From Hyphomicrobium_A sp963782555 (GTDB lineage: Bacteria > Pseudomonadota > Alphaproteobacteria > Rhizobiales > Hyphomicrobiaceae), in assembly GCA_963782555.1 (NCBI GenBank), contig CAWAKB010000006.1:124001-188000 (forward strand): a DNA stretch of 64,000 nucleotides. Reading direction: 5' to 3'. Within the stretch, counting starts at the first letter, position 1, and each line of letters starts with the position of its first letter. The position numbers and the translations under genes were made by a program. Under the pieces are notes generated by a model that saw nothing but the letters and a program-made list of their open reading frames with translations, was not told the DNA's origin and made no database searches. Shown piece by piece: positions 7,358 through 16,200 of this stretch.

Positions 7358-9841
7358 ATGAGCGAGGCTCGATCGATGAAGCTCGAAGAGCACCCGACAG
7401 TGAAGCGCTTGGGACCCTCGGCCCACCATGGGACCGGGGCGTCCTCCGCTCTGCAGATCAGCGCCGCCGAGCTGCGCCAACACGCATTCGATTGCGGCGC
7501 TCACGATGCGGGTCTCGTCGAGATCGCGCGCCCCGGCGTTGCCCCGCAACGCGATGAGATCTTGCGCAATTATCCCTGGACCAAGACGCTTCTGAGCTTC
7601 GTCGTGCGCATGGCCCGCGAGCCCCTGCGTGGGGCGCCGCGCTCGGTCGCCAATCTCGAATTTCATCGTGCGGGCCACGAGGTCGACAGCATCGCCGCGC
7701 ACATCGTCGCCACGCTCGAGGCGCGAGGCATTCGCGCGGTCAACCCCGCCATGGGATTTCCCATGGAAATGTATCAGACGCCGTCCAGCGCGGCTTGGGT
7801 GGTCTCGCACAAGCCGATCGCGGTGGAGGCAGGGCTCGGCCACATGGGCATCCACCGCAACCTCATCCATCCGAGGTTCGGCAACTTCGTGCTTTTGGGC
7901 ACGGTGCTGCTCGATGCCGAGACGGACACCCACGACCACCCCATCGATTACAATCCCTGCCTCGAATGCAAGCTGTGCGTCGCCGCTTGCCCGGTGGGAG
8001 CCATCGGCCCCGACGGCAATTTCAACTTCGCGTCCTGCTTCACCCACAACTATCGTGAGTTCTTCGGCGGCTTCTCCGATTGGATCGAGCAGATCGCCGA
8101 TGCGCGCGACGCCCTCGACTACCGTCGGCGCATAAATGAGCCCGAGACGTCATCCATGTGGCAAAGCTTGAGCTACGGGGCGAACTACAAATCGGCCTAC
8201 TGCATGGCCGTCTGTCCGGCGGGCGAGGACGTGATCGGACCCTATCTCAGCGACAAGCAGCGCCATCTGAGAGAGGTCGTGCGGCCGCTGCAGGAGCGGG
8301 CGGAGCCCGTCTATGTCGTGGGAGGCTCCGACGCCGAGGCGATCGCGCGGCGCAAGTTCAAAAACAAGACGGTGAAGCCGGTCTCCGGTGGTCTCAGGCC
8401 ACGAACGATCGACGGACTTTTGAACTTCATGCCGTTCGTGTTCCAGCCCAACCAGTCCGCCGGCCTCGATGCCGTCTTCCATTTCAAGTTCACCGGCATG
8501 GAGGAGCGCGAGGCGACCATCACGATCAAGGAACGCTCGATCGACGTCAGGGACGGCCTGCACGGCAAAGCCGATCTCCGCGTGACCGCCGACGCCAAGA
8601 CGTGGCTTGGCTTCTTGGCCCAGGAGAGGAGCTTGCCACTCGCGTTAATCCGGCGAAAAATTCGCATCAGAGGCAATCCGCGGCTCCTGCTTGCCTTCGG
8701 CAAGTGCTTCCCGGCCGCGGGGACGCTGTACAGGCAGGTCGAGGTTCTACCGCAGCCGTCGCTCTTGAAGCGCGAGCCCTCGCGCTACCTCAAGAACGAT
8801 CCGGCGACCGGAAAGATCAGGTGGCTAGGAACGCTCGTGTTTGCCGAAAAGGAGGTCGTGACGCACAACGTCAAGACGTTGCGCTTCAAGACCGCGAATG
8901 GCGCCGACATCCCGTTCGACTATCGGCCCGGCCAATTCCTGACGCTGCACGTCGCGCCCGGCGGCATCCCCACCAAGCGCTCCTACACGATCGCCTCGAC
9001 ACCGACGCGACCCGGCTCGATCGAGATCACCGTCAAGCGCGAGGACCACGGGCTGGTCTCCCGCTGGCTACACGACGTGCTGGTACCAGGCGACGAGGTC
9101 ACGATCGAGGCGCCCAATGGAACATTCCATTTCACCGGCCAGGGAGTCGACAGCGTGCTGCTGATCGGCGGTGGCGTCGGAATTACACCGATGATGAGCG
9201 CCGTGCGCTATTTGACCGACATAGCTTGGCCCGGCACGGTGCACCTGCTCCTCGGGTTTAAGACCCCTGCCGACTTCATCTTTCGCGACGAGCTCGCAGC
9301 CCTAGCGGCCCGCAATCCTAATCTTCGCGTCACAGTCACCATGAGCCAGCCCGATGCGTCCTGGAGCGGGTCGAGGGGCCATATTGATGGGTCTCTTATG
9401 GCCGCCGTTGTGCCGGACCTCGCCTCGCAGCGGGCCCACATTTGCGGACCGCCGGCCATGATGGAGGCGGTGAAGGCGTCCCTGATCGGGCTCCGGCTGC
9501 CGGAAAGCCTAATCAAGACGGAAGCCTTCGGCACGCTGAAACGCGACCCAACGATGAAAACCGGCGCGTCGCGAAAGATCGCCGGGCGCGCGCTTTTCCA
9601 GGCCTCGAGCGCCGCCGTGCCGGTGTCCGCCGGCCAGACGCTGCTTGAAGCCGCCGATGCGGCTGGGATTTTCATCGACAACGCCTGCCGGTCGGGAACC
9701 TGCGGCTCTTGCCGCGTGAAATTGATCTCAGGCTCGGTGCGGATGCCTGTGGAGGACGCCCTCACAAGCGAGGACAGGGCCGGGGGCTACATCCTCGCTT
9801 GCCAGGCCGAGATCAACGGCAACGTCGCGGTCGATGCCTGA
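7358..9841 (+). CDS. Fused [4Fe-4S] / SCP2 / flavin reductase / [2Fe-2S] redox protein
   Basis: An 827-residue multi-domain protein. Residues about 35-320 resemble the iron-sulfur module of QueG and reductive dehalogenases: AGLGHMGIHRNLI, then C201-x2-C204-x2-C207-x3-C211-P and a later CMAVCPAGED segment. Residues about 354-454 form an SCP2 sterol-carrier domain (FHFKFTGMEEREATI through LAFGKCFP). From about 490 to 720 is a ferredoxin-NADP reductase module with the flavin motif RSYTIAS near 541 and the nucleotide loop GGGVGITPM near 606. The C-terminus is a plant-type ferredoxin, C777-x4-C782-x2-C785-x29-C815. This suggests that NAD(P)H electrons pass through flavin and [2Fe-2S] to the double [4Fe-4S] module. 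A hydrophobic substrate held by SCP2 is inference. It begins an operon with a hydrolase and an SRPBCC protein. An in-frame ATG at 7376 is an alternative start. Confidence 0.88.
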   Translation: MSEARSMKLEEHPTVKRLGPSAHHGTGASSALQISAAELRQHAFDCGAHDAGLVEIARPGVAPQRDEILRNYPWTKTLLSFVVRMAREPLRGAPRSVANLEFHRAGHEVDSIAAHIVATLEARGIRAVNPAMGFPMEMYQTPSSAAWVVSHKPIAVEAGLGHMGIHRNLIHPRFGNFVLLGTVLLDAETDTHDHPIDYNPCLECKLCVAACPVGAIGPDGNFNFASCFTHNYREFFGGFSDWIEQIADARDALDYRRRINEPETSSMWQSLSYGANYKSAYCMAVCPAGEDVIGPYLSDKQRHLREVVRPLQERAEPVYVVGGSDAEAIARRKFKNKTVKPVSGGLRPRTIDGLLNFMPFVFQPNQSAGLDAVFHFKFTGMEEREATITIKERSIDVRDGLHGKADLRVTADAKTWLGFLAQERSLPLALIRRKIRIRGNPRLLLAFGKCFPAAGTLYRQVEVLPQPSLLKREPSRYLKNDPATGKIRWLGTLVFAEKEVVTHNVKTLRFKTANGADIPFDYRPGQFLTLHVAPGGIPTKRSYTIASTPTRPGSIEITVKREDHGLVSRWLHDVLVPGDEVTIEAPNGTFHFTGQGVDSVLLIGGGVGITPMMSAVRYLTDIAWPGTVHLLLGFKTPADFIFRDELAALAARNPNLRVTVTMSQPDASWSGSRGHIDGSLMAAVVPDLASQRAHICGPPAMMEAVKASLIGLRLPESLIKTEAFGTLKRDPTMKTGASRKIAGRALFQASSAAVPVSAGQTLLEAADAAGIFIDNACRSGTCGSCRVKLISGSVRMPVEDALTSEDRAGGYILACQAEINGNVAVDA

Positions 9842-9853
9842 GAGGGTGCGCTT

Positions 9854-10819
9854 ATGAACTCGGTCGTGTCGTTCCTCCTCATATTCGCCGCCGTTGGAAT
9901 CGGACTGTGGCTTGCGTCATTCGTCGTGGAGGCATTGAGGTCAAAGCCGAAGTCGCCGGCAAAGCTGCCGTGGGCGCCTGACATTCCGATCGGCACCGTG
10001 GAGGTCGGCGGCATCAAGCTCCGCTTCATCAAATCCGGCTCGGGGCCGATACTCGTCCTGCTCCACACGCTCAGAACACAGCTCGACTTGTTCGAAAAGG
10101 TGGTGCCGGAGCTTACCAGGCACTTTACCGTCTATGCCCTCGACTTTCCGGGCCACGGCTATTCGGACATTCCCAAGGCGCGCTACGACGCCGCTTTTTT
10201 TGCCGCGGTCGTTGAGAGCTTCCTGGAAAAGCTCGACCTGCGCGACGTCACGCTCGCAGGGGTCTCGATCGGCGGGGCCATTCCGCTCATCGTTGCGGCA
10301 CATCACGATCCGCGCGTTACCCGCGTGGTCGCGGTAAATCCCTACGACTATTTCAAAGGGCGAGGCATGGCGCGCAGCTCATTCCTCGGCTGGATCGTAA
10401 CGTACGCTTCGCTCATCCCGTTCATCGGCGAAACCGTGATGCGGCTCAGAAATTTTATCATCATGCAGGCGGTCCTCCGCGGCGGCGTGGCACAGGCAGG
10501 GAGCATCCCGCCTCCCCTCATGAAAGAGATGTATCTTGTCGGCAATCGCCCCGGCCATTACCGGGCCTTCTTGAGCCTGCTGCGCAACGCCGAAAGCTGG
10601 GAGGTCGCAACCAAGGACTACGGCCGCATCACCGTGCCGGTCCTGCTCGTCTGGGGGGATAAGGACTGGGCACGGCCACCGGAGCGCGAGCAGGACCGCG
10701 GTTTGATTCCTGGCGCGCGGACGGAGACGATAAAAGGCGGCGGCCACTTCTTGGCGCTCGATAAGCCGCAAGAATTGCGCGACTTGATCATTCAATTCTC
10801 CCTGGATCGAAAAGCGTGA
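9854..10819 (+). CDS. Membrane-anchored alpha/beta hydrolase
   Basis: A 321-residue alpha/beta hydrolase with an N-terminal membrane segment (about residues 5-25). Catalytic elements are visible: the nucleophile elbow GVSIGG (Ser), an acid in VWGDKDW and the histidine in KGGGHFLALD. HTLRTQLDLF lies where the oxyanion-hole loop is expected. GAGAGGG lies upstream of the start, and the gap to the redox-fusion gene is only 12 bases, so the two are almost certainly co-transcribed. The fold does not tell esterase from epoxide hydrolase or dehalogenase. The context suggests it acts on the same hydrophobic compound as the upstream reductase. Confidence 0.88.
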   Translation: MNSVVSFLLIFAAVGIGLWLASFVVEALRSKPKSPAKLPWAPDIPIGTVEVGGIKLRFIKSGSGPILVLLHTLRTQLDLFEKVVPELTRHFTVYALDFPGHGYSDIPKARYDAAFFAAVVESFLEKLDLRDVTLAGVSIGGAIPLIVAAHHDPRVTRVVAVNPYDYFKGRGMARSSFLGWIVTYASLIPFIGETVMRLRNFIIMQAVLRGGVAQAGSIPPPLMKEMYLVGNRPGHYRAFLSLLRNAESWEVATKDYGRITVPVLLVWGDKDWARPPEREQDRGLIPGARTETIKGGGHFLALDKPQELRDLIIQFSLDRKA

Positions 10820-10841
10820 ACGCAGCAAAAAAGGTCAACAG

Positions 10842-11324
10842 ATGACATCCGCAGACAAACCCGCCTCCGTCGCAGACCGCGAGCTCGTACTGACCCGGCT
10901 CATCGATGCGCCGCCGCAGAAGGTGTACAGGGCTTGGACCGAGCCGGAGCTGCTGAAGCAATGGTTTGCGCCACTGCCCTACACGACGCCGGTGGCCGAG
11001 GTCGATGTGCGGCCAGGGGGTGCCAATCTCGTCGTAATGCGCGCTCCCGATGGCGATGACATGCCCACTCGCGGGGTCTACCTCGAAGTGCGCAAAAACG
11101 AGAAATTGGTCTTCACAGATGCCTATACGTCTGCGTGGGAGCCTTCGGACAAACCGTTCATGACGGTTATCCTGACCTTTGAAAATGAAGCCGGTAAGAC
11201 GCGCTATACCGCCCGCGTGCGCCACTGGAGCATCGAGGATCGCCAAGCGCACGAGAAGATGGGCTTCCACAAGGGCTGGGGGCAGTGCACCGACCAGCTT
11301 GCGGCTCTTGTCGCGACGCAATGA
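10842..11324 (+). CDS. SRPBCC / AHSA1-type ligand-binding protein
   Basis: A 160-residue protein of the START/SRPBCC superfamily in its AHSA1-like form. The opening ELVLTRLIDAPPQKVYRAWT, LLKQWFAP and DVRPGG segments, the central TRGVYLEV, and the C-terminal helix with HKGWGQCTDQL are all typical. Such proteins have a deep hydrophobic cavity and bind or transform small hydrophobic ligands. It lies 22 bases after the hydrolase and is the last gene of the operon headed by the fused redox protein. Together with the SCP2 domain upstream, this is a second potential lipid- or aromatic-binding module in one operon. Confidence 0.88.
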   Translation: MTSADKPASVADRELVLTRLIDAPPQKVYRAWTEPELLKQWFAPLPYTTPVAEVDVRPGGANLVVMRAPDGDDMPTRGVYLEVRKNEKLVFTDAYTSAWEPSDKPFMTVILTFENEAGKTRYTARVRHWSIEDRQAHEKMGFHKGWGQCTDQLAALVATQ

Positions 11325-11539
11325 GCGCAGGTCGCGAACCATGCCGGTCCAGTCGTCAGCTGGGGCTGAGACAGCGGGCCTGCTCAGAACGCCGCGCCGC
11401 TTGAAGATCATGGCTGATGATGTTGCCGCTCAAGTCAGACGCCCGCTTCTGGCCCAAAGCTGCCAAATCCGCTTAGTTTGGAAGCACAGAAGCGGCCTCC
11501 GATCGCGGACAAAAAAATACGTTCGAATTGTCGGGTATA

Positions 11540-12010
11540 TCAATCCGCAGGGATCTTGGTGACTTCCATCACGACGGGCGCGTGGTGATGGGCCGTATGA
11601 GCGGGAAATGGAAGGCCCCACACTAGGATGGTCTCACCGACATGTCCCTTCAGTTGCGCGTGTATCTTCGGGTCGTTTGAATAGATATGGAGCGTCTTCA
11701 CTTCGAGCACCTTGTCGTCGGGATCTTTGGCATCGAGGCAGGTTGGCGAGAAGGGCGTGAGGATCAGTGCGGTTTCAGGTCGATCGGCGGCGTCGTACGC
11801 TTCGAGGATCGATATGCTGCCCTCGATAGCCCGGGGCCCGGCACCATACATCATGCAATCACCAGCGGCAGCAGGCGTGCAAAGAATGACTGCTGCGAGA
11901 AAACAGGCTGCGCCTCGCAGCAGAAAATTGATCCAGAAGCTCACGCCGAGGCCAAGTTGTCCGCGCCAGTGGCGCAGGAGGTAGAAGGATTTTCGCGACA
12001 TGGCACTCAT
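11540..12010 (-). CDS. Exported DUF4431-like protein
   Basis: A 156-residue protein with a hydrophobic export segment around residues 30-47 followed by a TPAAAG-type cleavage region. The mature part contains a YDAADRPETALILTPFSPTCL segment and, near the C-terminus, FPAHTAHHHAPVVMEV, which strongly resembles the His-His-x-Pro-Val signature of DUF4431 periplasmic proteins. The function of that family is unknown. The gene starts 22 bases after the stop of 12032-12781 on the same strand, so the two likely form an operon. The start may also be the second ATG at 12001. Confidence 0.65.
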   Translation of the reverse strand: MSAMSRKSFYLLRHWRGQLGLGVSFWINFLLRGAACFLAAVILCTPAAAGDCMMYGAGPRAIEGSISILEAYDAADRPETALILTPFSPTCLDAKDPDDKVLEVKTLHIYSNDPKIHAQLKGHVGETILVWGLPFPAHTAHHHAPVVMEVTKIPAD

Positions 12011-12031
12011 TCACGATCCATTGTCAGGCAA

Positions 12032-12781
12032 TCAATGCAGGGATGCCCTGATCATAAGCGCGAGCACTACCATCGCAATTGCGAGCGATCCCGTCGCCGC
12101 TGCGTGCCTCCAGATGCGCATTTGCCGCGCAAGTGGCAGCGACGGCGCCGCCCAATCAGGAGCGTGTGCGCCCCACACAGCCAGAAAACCACCGCCACCC
12201 TCCACCATGCCGAGATCGCGTAACGGGACATTGGCGCGCTCCACGATTGCGGCCGCGATGGTTCCATACATCGGCGTTTCGAGCGGCGTCGCGATCGCGC
12301 GATCCTCAAACAGGAAAATCCGATTGCCCCGCTTCAGGCTCAGCACATAGGGGCGCTGCATGATTTCCATGCCAAGCGAAGGGAAGGCTTCGAGGCGGGT
12401 TTCCACCGCCTCGATGTCTCTGTAGGGAATGGTCATATGTTGCGCGACGGGTCGGTAAATCAGCGACCGTCCAGCCGGCAGATCGAGCACCATGCGGTCT
12501 TCGAGAAGCGCAACGCGCAATCCCCATCGTCCCAGGAGATCCCGCAGCACATGGCCGTCGAGCGCAGCCATCAATATCCCCACTGCCGCCACGAATGCTC
12601 CCAGCCCCCATGACCCTGCAAAGAGAAGCAAGATTGCAAAGCAGATCATGAGAGCGGATATGGCGGTGAGGAACAGAGTGCCGAATAATGAAAAATAGCG
12701 CATCCAGGCGGGCGTGCGGAAGATCGCGGACTTAATGACCCTCAGAGGATCGGAGGAGGGCAATGTGGCCGGCACCGTCAA
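12032..12781 (-). CDS. Membrane protein of unknown function, 249 aa
   Basis: The protein has paired hydrophobic segments at about residues 28-80 (LFLTAISALMICFAILLLF and GAFVAAVGILMAAL), a soluble central region of about 120 residues with a PH-like feel (VALLEDRMVLDLPAGRSLIYRPV, YVLSLKRGNRIFLFE), and a C-terminal membrane segment (AIAMVVLALMI). I do not recognise a named family. It is the first gene of a two-gene unit with the DUF4431-like exported protein. Confidence 0.65.
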   Translation of the reverse strand: MTVPATLPSSDPLRVIKSAIFRTPAWMRYFSLFGTLFLTAISALMICFAILLLFAGSWGLGAFVAAVGILMAALDGHVLRDLLGRWGLRVALLEDRMVLDLPAGRSLIYRPVAQHMTIPYRDIEAVETRLEAFPSLGMEIMQRPYVLSLKRGNRIFLFEDRAIATPLETPMYGTIAAAIVERANVPLRDLGMVEGGGGFLAVWGAHAPDWAAPSLPLARQMRIWRHAAATGSLAIAMVVLALMIRASLH

Positions 12782-12819
12782 ATGAATATCTCCCGCAAGA
12801 GGCCACCAACAAGACCATA

Positions 12820-13010
12820 CTACTTTGAACGAATTTCACGCCCCGTCCAATATCGGGGTCTCGATCGCCGGGCGGCGCCTGTTCGGCATCCACGATCTTT
12901 TTCCGCTGTGGCCCATCTTGCCCGTTCGTTGCAACGTACTAATTCGTCGGCTGTTGGCGGTAGACCGGCCGTGCCGCGGACATCCGCCGGACGGAAGAGG
13001 TTGACCTTCG
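12820..13010. repeat. Decayed dispersed repeat, copy 1
   Basis: A non-coding stretch sharing a core of about 33 bases (12974-13006, CCGCGGACATCCG through GGTTGACC) with 38303-38335, and a 19-base identity (12963-12981) with 58651-58669. The spurious minus-strand translations here and at 58.6 kb share RGTAGL, P-T-D-L and NE in register, confirming that the two regions are related. Such amplified intergenic repeats are common in Rhizobiales. Confidence 0.6.
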
Positions 13011-13068
13011 TGCCCAAAACTGGCCGGCAGGTAGCATTACGATTTCCCAGGCGTGATCCGGCTTGCAC

Positions 13069-13566
13069 TCAGAATCCGCAGCCGGCGGCCAGACTCTTCA
13101 ACGCTGCCTGCAGGCCATCGGTCGGGAACTGACCCTGCTGGACGATTTTGCCATCGGCCTGCATGCCGGCGGCGACCGGCTGGCGCGCCTTGCCGAGATC
13201 GTTGATGAGAGAAGGTGTGACGGCGGTGACAAAGATCAGCCGGCCGTCCTTCTGATAGGCATCATCGGCGTCCAGAGGTACCACGCCGACCCCGTCGAGG
13301 CGGATGAGGACGGTCGGCTTGCTCCCTTTCAGCCTCTCGAGTTCCGGCTCGGACACAGTCTGCGCTGCGGAATAGAACAAGTCGCGCCGCTTGGAGTTGC
13401 AGGCGAATTCCAGCCGGTCGTCACCCTTTTCGGCAAAGGCGAACGCGCGATGGACATTCTGATCGCCGTCTCCGGGCGCCACATAGTGCCATTCGGCAAG
13501 AACTGGCTCGGTGGCGAGGATGAGGATGATGGAGGCGAGTGACGGCAGTAGGCCGCGGATCGGCAT
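13069..13566 (-). CDS. Secreted protein of unknown function, 165 aa
   Basis: The protein has a clear Sec signal peptide (residues 1-24, ending EPVLA) and a mature domain of about 140 residues with two cysteines (FACNSK and the C-terminal AAGCGF) that could form a disulfide. The WHYV and GVVPLDADDAYQKDGRLIFVTAV segments suggest a small beta-rich periplasmic protein. No named family is recognised. It stands alone downstream of the repeat at 12.8-13.0 kb. Confidence 0.7.
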   Translation of the reverse strand: MPIRGLLPSLASIILILATEPVLAEWHYVAPGDGDQNVHRAFAFAEKGDDRLEFACNSKRRDLFYSAAQTVSEPELERLKGSKPTVLIRLDGVGVVPLDADDAYQKDGRLIFVTAVTPSLINDLGKARQPVAAGMQADGKIVQQGQFPTDGLQAALKSLAAGCGF

Positions 13567-13654
13567 ATTGTCTGCCCCTTCTCAAATTCTGTCGCCGGAT
13601 CAAAGCGTAAGCGCGGCGCGCGCCGCGGTCAAGTCAACCACGCCATGTCTGGAA

Positions 13655-14180
13655 TTAGCCGATTGTGTTGCAGACCTGGCTGGTCATGGAATTCAGCGTC
13701 TCTTCAGCCTCGTACCCGCTCGTGCTACCGAGATGGCCTTCAGCCGCGTAGCCGAAGGCGTTGTAGAACGACTTATCGTGGCCGTTGCCACCCCCACCCA
13801 CATCGTTCTCACCATCGGTTAGGATTACGAGGGCTTTGACTACCTTGTCTTCGTTGTAGGCGGCGCCTTCGGTGAATGGCTCTCCCGGCGAGAGCACCCG
13901 CCCCCATCCCCATCCCCATAGCAGCCCGGGCCGGGATCACCGTACTGCCGCTCGGTTGAAGGTCTGCGATGGCGGAGATGACTTGTCCTTGGTTGTTGGT
14001 GAGCGGCGTCAATGCCCGCACGGACAGTTAAAGTCGGGGTCCACTTGCCGGTATAGCGTTGGCACTGCTGGGATTGGGCCACCCTAGCCCCAACTACCCG
14101 GCCGCCCCAGCCAGCCGAACCGCAACCGCCGTCATCCAGATAGTTGTTGGCATAGAAGCCGTTGTCGGGCTCGTGGGGCG
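13655..14180 (-). pseudogene. Remnant of TadG-like pilus-assembly protein (VWA region)
   Basis: Reading three minus-strand frames in turn gives a recognisable C-terminal part of a TadG/TadE-type von Willebrand protein: a cysteine-rich NGFYANNYLDDGGCGS segment, then ALTPLTNNQGQVISAI and LQPSGSTVIPA, then LSPGEPFTEGAAYNE and LVILTDGEN. At least two frame changes separate these pieces and the frame stops right after SQVCNTIG, where intact proteins continue. The N-terminal membrane anchor is also missing. This is a clear gene relic. No other tad genes are present. Confidence 0.75.
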
Positions 14181-14313
14181 CTGAACGCGCTCCTCATTCC
14201 AAGACAAGCGCAATGCCCCGCATTGTCGTGCCGCCCTGAATGTGTACTATTGCCGCCGCTGAGGCCGCAGTATTTGCGCGATGCATCGAACCGTTTGCTG
14301 AAAAATTTCCGGC

Positions 14314-14730
14314 ATGAAGCACATAGTTATCTATTCGCCAAATCAGGTATTTGCGGGCGCGTTTCTCGGCGGTCCGATCGCCGCAGCTTATCTGGTGTGG
14401 AAGAACTTCAAGGCGCTTGGTAAAGAATCGCTCGCGCGGCAAACCATCCTCTGGGGCTCGGTCCTGGTATTGGCGACGGTTGCCATCTTGCCGTTTCTTC
14501 CCGAAAAACTCCCCCATGCCGTACTGCCCGCGATTTTCGGCGGCCCGGCATTGGCCATCGCCAGTCAATTTCAGATGAAGAAGCAGGCAATTCGGGAGTC
14601 AAACGAGTACGGATTCGCCTCGTTTTGGCGCGTCGCTGCGGTCGTGGTGCTTTCTCTTATCGCTATTTTTGTCCTGATCATCGCTTTTTTGCTCATTCTC
14701 TGGGCTCTTGGGCTGATGAAGTTAAATTGA
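14314..14730 (+). CDS. Small multi-spanning membrane protein, 138 aa
   Basis: The protein has an N-terminal cytosolic stretch and about four hydrophobic segments: residues about 12-28, 46-62, 68-84 and a long one at 104-133 (VAAVVVLSLIAIFVLIIAFLLILWAL). I do not recognise the family. It is flanked on both sides by decayed sequence (tadG relic, dispersed repeat), and the ribosome-binding site is weak. Confidence 0.55.
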   Translation: MKHIVIYSPNQVFAGAFLGGPIAAAYLVWKNFKALGKESLARQTILWGSVLVLATVAILPFLPEKLPHAVLPAIFGGPALAIASQFQMKKQAIRESNEYGFASFWRVAAVVVLSLIAIFVLIIAFLLILWALGLMKLN

Positions 14731-14849
14731 TGCGTTTTCTTGGCGCGGACCGACTGTTAAGCGGACTGGAAAAAATCCAGCTCGGCTTAAGCCCCATCTC
14801 CGACCCTGGTTGGGTTTCGAGGCAACCCTGACACCGGTCCCACGTGTTG

Positions 14850-14990
14850 GCCGATCGATGTCTGCTTCTGGCCCTTTGCGGGCGAAACCGAACTCCGCGT
14901 CGTGGTCCGCTATCGAGGCCTGAACGCATGGGCGGATCAGTGACTGGGACGTCCGCTGCTGACCCGAAGCGCTCATTCAGGCGGTGTAGA
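14850..14990. repeat. Possible decayed intergenic repeat (MSASG type)
   Basis: On the minus strand this stretch translates with MSASGQQRTS near its start and GPEADIDR later, the pattern seen in amplified non-coding repeats of Bradyrhizobium-like genomes. A short related stretch (GTCCGCTTCTGG) occurs near 42.2 kb. I regard it as non-coding; the family assignment rests on memory of such repeats, not on an alignment. Confidence 0.4.
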
Positions 14991-15041
14991 AGATCGTCGG
15001 GTCGCTTTTCCCAAGCTTCATTTATTGAGATCGATGTCGAT

Positions 15042-16052
15042 CTAACCACTTCGGAAGAGCTCGCGAAGTGCTGCCACGAAGCGCGCGTTATCCTCGGGAA
15101 GCGCTGTGGTAATCCGCATGAAGCCTGGTCCAAGGTGGATATCATTGAGCGGCTTCACGAGAATGCCGCGCTCTTTGAGACTATGCGCGAGCAGGCCTGC
15201 GTCGTGTGGGGCAAAGTCTGCCAGAAAGAAGTAGGTCTCGGTCGGGTATGTGCGTATGTGCAAAGATCGCAGCTCACCGGCGAGTTCCCGTGTCCACGCC
15301 TTTAGCTTTGCATTACGCGCGATAATCTTGTGCTCGTTGCGCAGTGTGGCGATCGCCGCAGCCTCACTTGGCCGGGCGAGCGGGTAAGCGTCATTGTGAT
15401 CGTTGAGGTCATCGGCGATTGCTTGCGGCAGGACCGCATAGCCGACGCGAAACCCCGCCAAGCTGTGCGCCTTGGAGAAAGTTCGTGTGACGAGAAGATT
15501 GGTATGATGAGGGACCAGATGCGCCACGCTCGCGCCAGCGACGCCAATGAAGGCTTCATCGACCAGAAATAGCACATCAGGATGGCGCACGAGCAGCTTA
15601 GGCAAGACATCCACATTGGAGGCCAGACCGTTGGGATTATTCGGGTTGACGATCGTGACAAGCGTTGTCCCGCCAGGAATCTTCAATTCATTTAGATCGA
15701 AACGGAAGTCTCCCTCGGGGCGAAGTCTGGTTTCCGTATAATGCTGGGCAATCTCGGGAAACAATGCGTAGGTGGGCGTTAATAGATGAACGTGCTGCCC
15801 AAAACGATCGAAGATCTGGCGCAGGATGAGCTCGGAACCTGCATTGATATGAATAAGACGCTCCGGGACACTTAGCGTTTGAGCGAGTAAGCTCCGCAGC
15901 GGCGCCGAGTGAGCCTCCGTATAGTAATTGCTGCGAGGCAGCTCCGCACAGGCCGCTTCGATTGCCTCATCGAGCGGCGGCAACGGGTTCTCGCACAGGA
16001 GGAGCTTGATTCCGCTGAAGGCCCCGCCGCCCTTCTCAAGTCTCGAGCTCAT
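15042..16052 (-). CDS. PLP-dependent aminotransferase, HisC/CobD-like
   Basis: A class I/II aminotransferase of about 336 residues. Visible family features are INAGSELIL, the cofactor-binding NPNNPNG, the acidic FLVDEAFIGV, and the Schiff-base lysine in TRTFSKAHSLAGFRVGYA, with the C-terminal arginine region FMRITTALPEDNARFVAAL. The closest types are histidinol-phosphate aminotransferase and threonine-phosphate decarboxylase; the sequence alone does not decide. The reading frame is open for another 104 codons upstream, but that part is low-complexity and overlaps the gene at 16201. The ATG at 16052 with AGGAT upstream is preferred. No histidine or cobalamin genes are near. Confidence 0.85.
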   Translation of the reverse strand: MSSRLEKGGGAFSGIKLLLCENPLPPLDEAIEAACAELPRSNYYTEAHSAPLRSLLAQTLSVPERLIHINAGSELILRQIFDRFGQHVHLLTPTYALFPEIAQHYTETRLRPEGDFRFDLNELKIPGGTTLVTIVNPNNPNGLASNVDVLPKLLVRHPDVLFLVDEAFIGVAGASVAHLVPHHTNLLVTRTFSKAHSLAGFRVGYAVLPQAIADDLNDHNDAYPLARPSEAAAIATLRNEHKIIARNAKLKAWTRELAGELRSLHIRTYPTETYFFLADFAPHDAGLLAHSLKERGILVKPLNDIHLGPGFMRITTALPEDNARFVAALRELFRSG

Positions 16053-16200
16053 CGGCACGATCCTATTTTGAGAAAGCCATACTGCTGCGCCATCTCGCGT
16101 CAAACATAGTCCCAGAGGCGCCTTCAAGTGCTTGAGGTACATCAATGTTGGCCAGACCAGGATGGGCTGAGAATATCTCGTCAACCTGGGAGGAAGCTGA

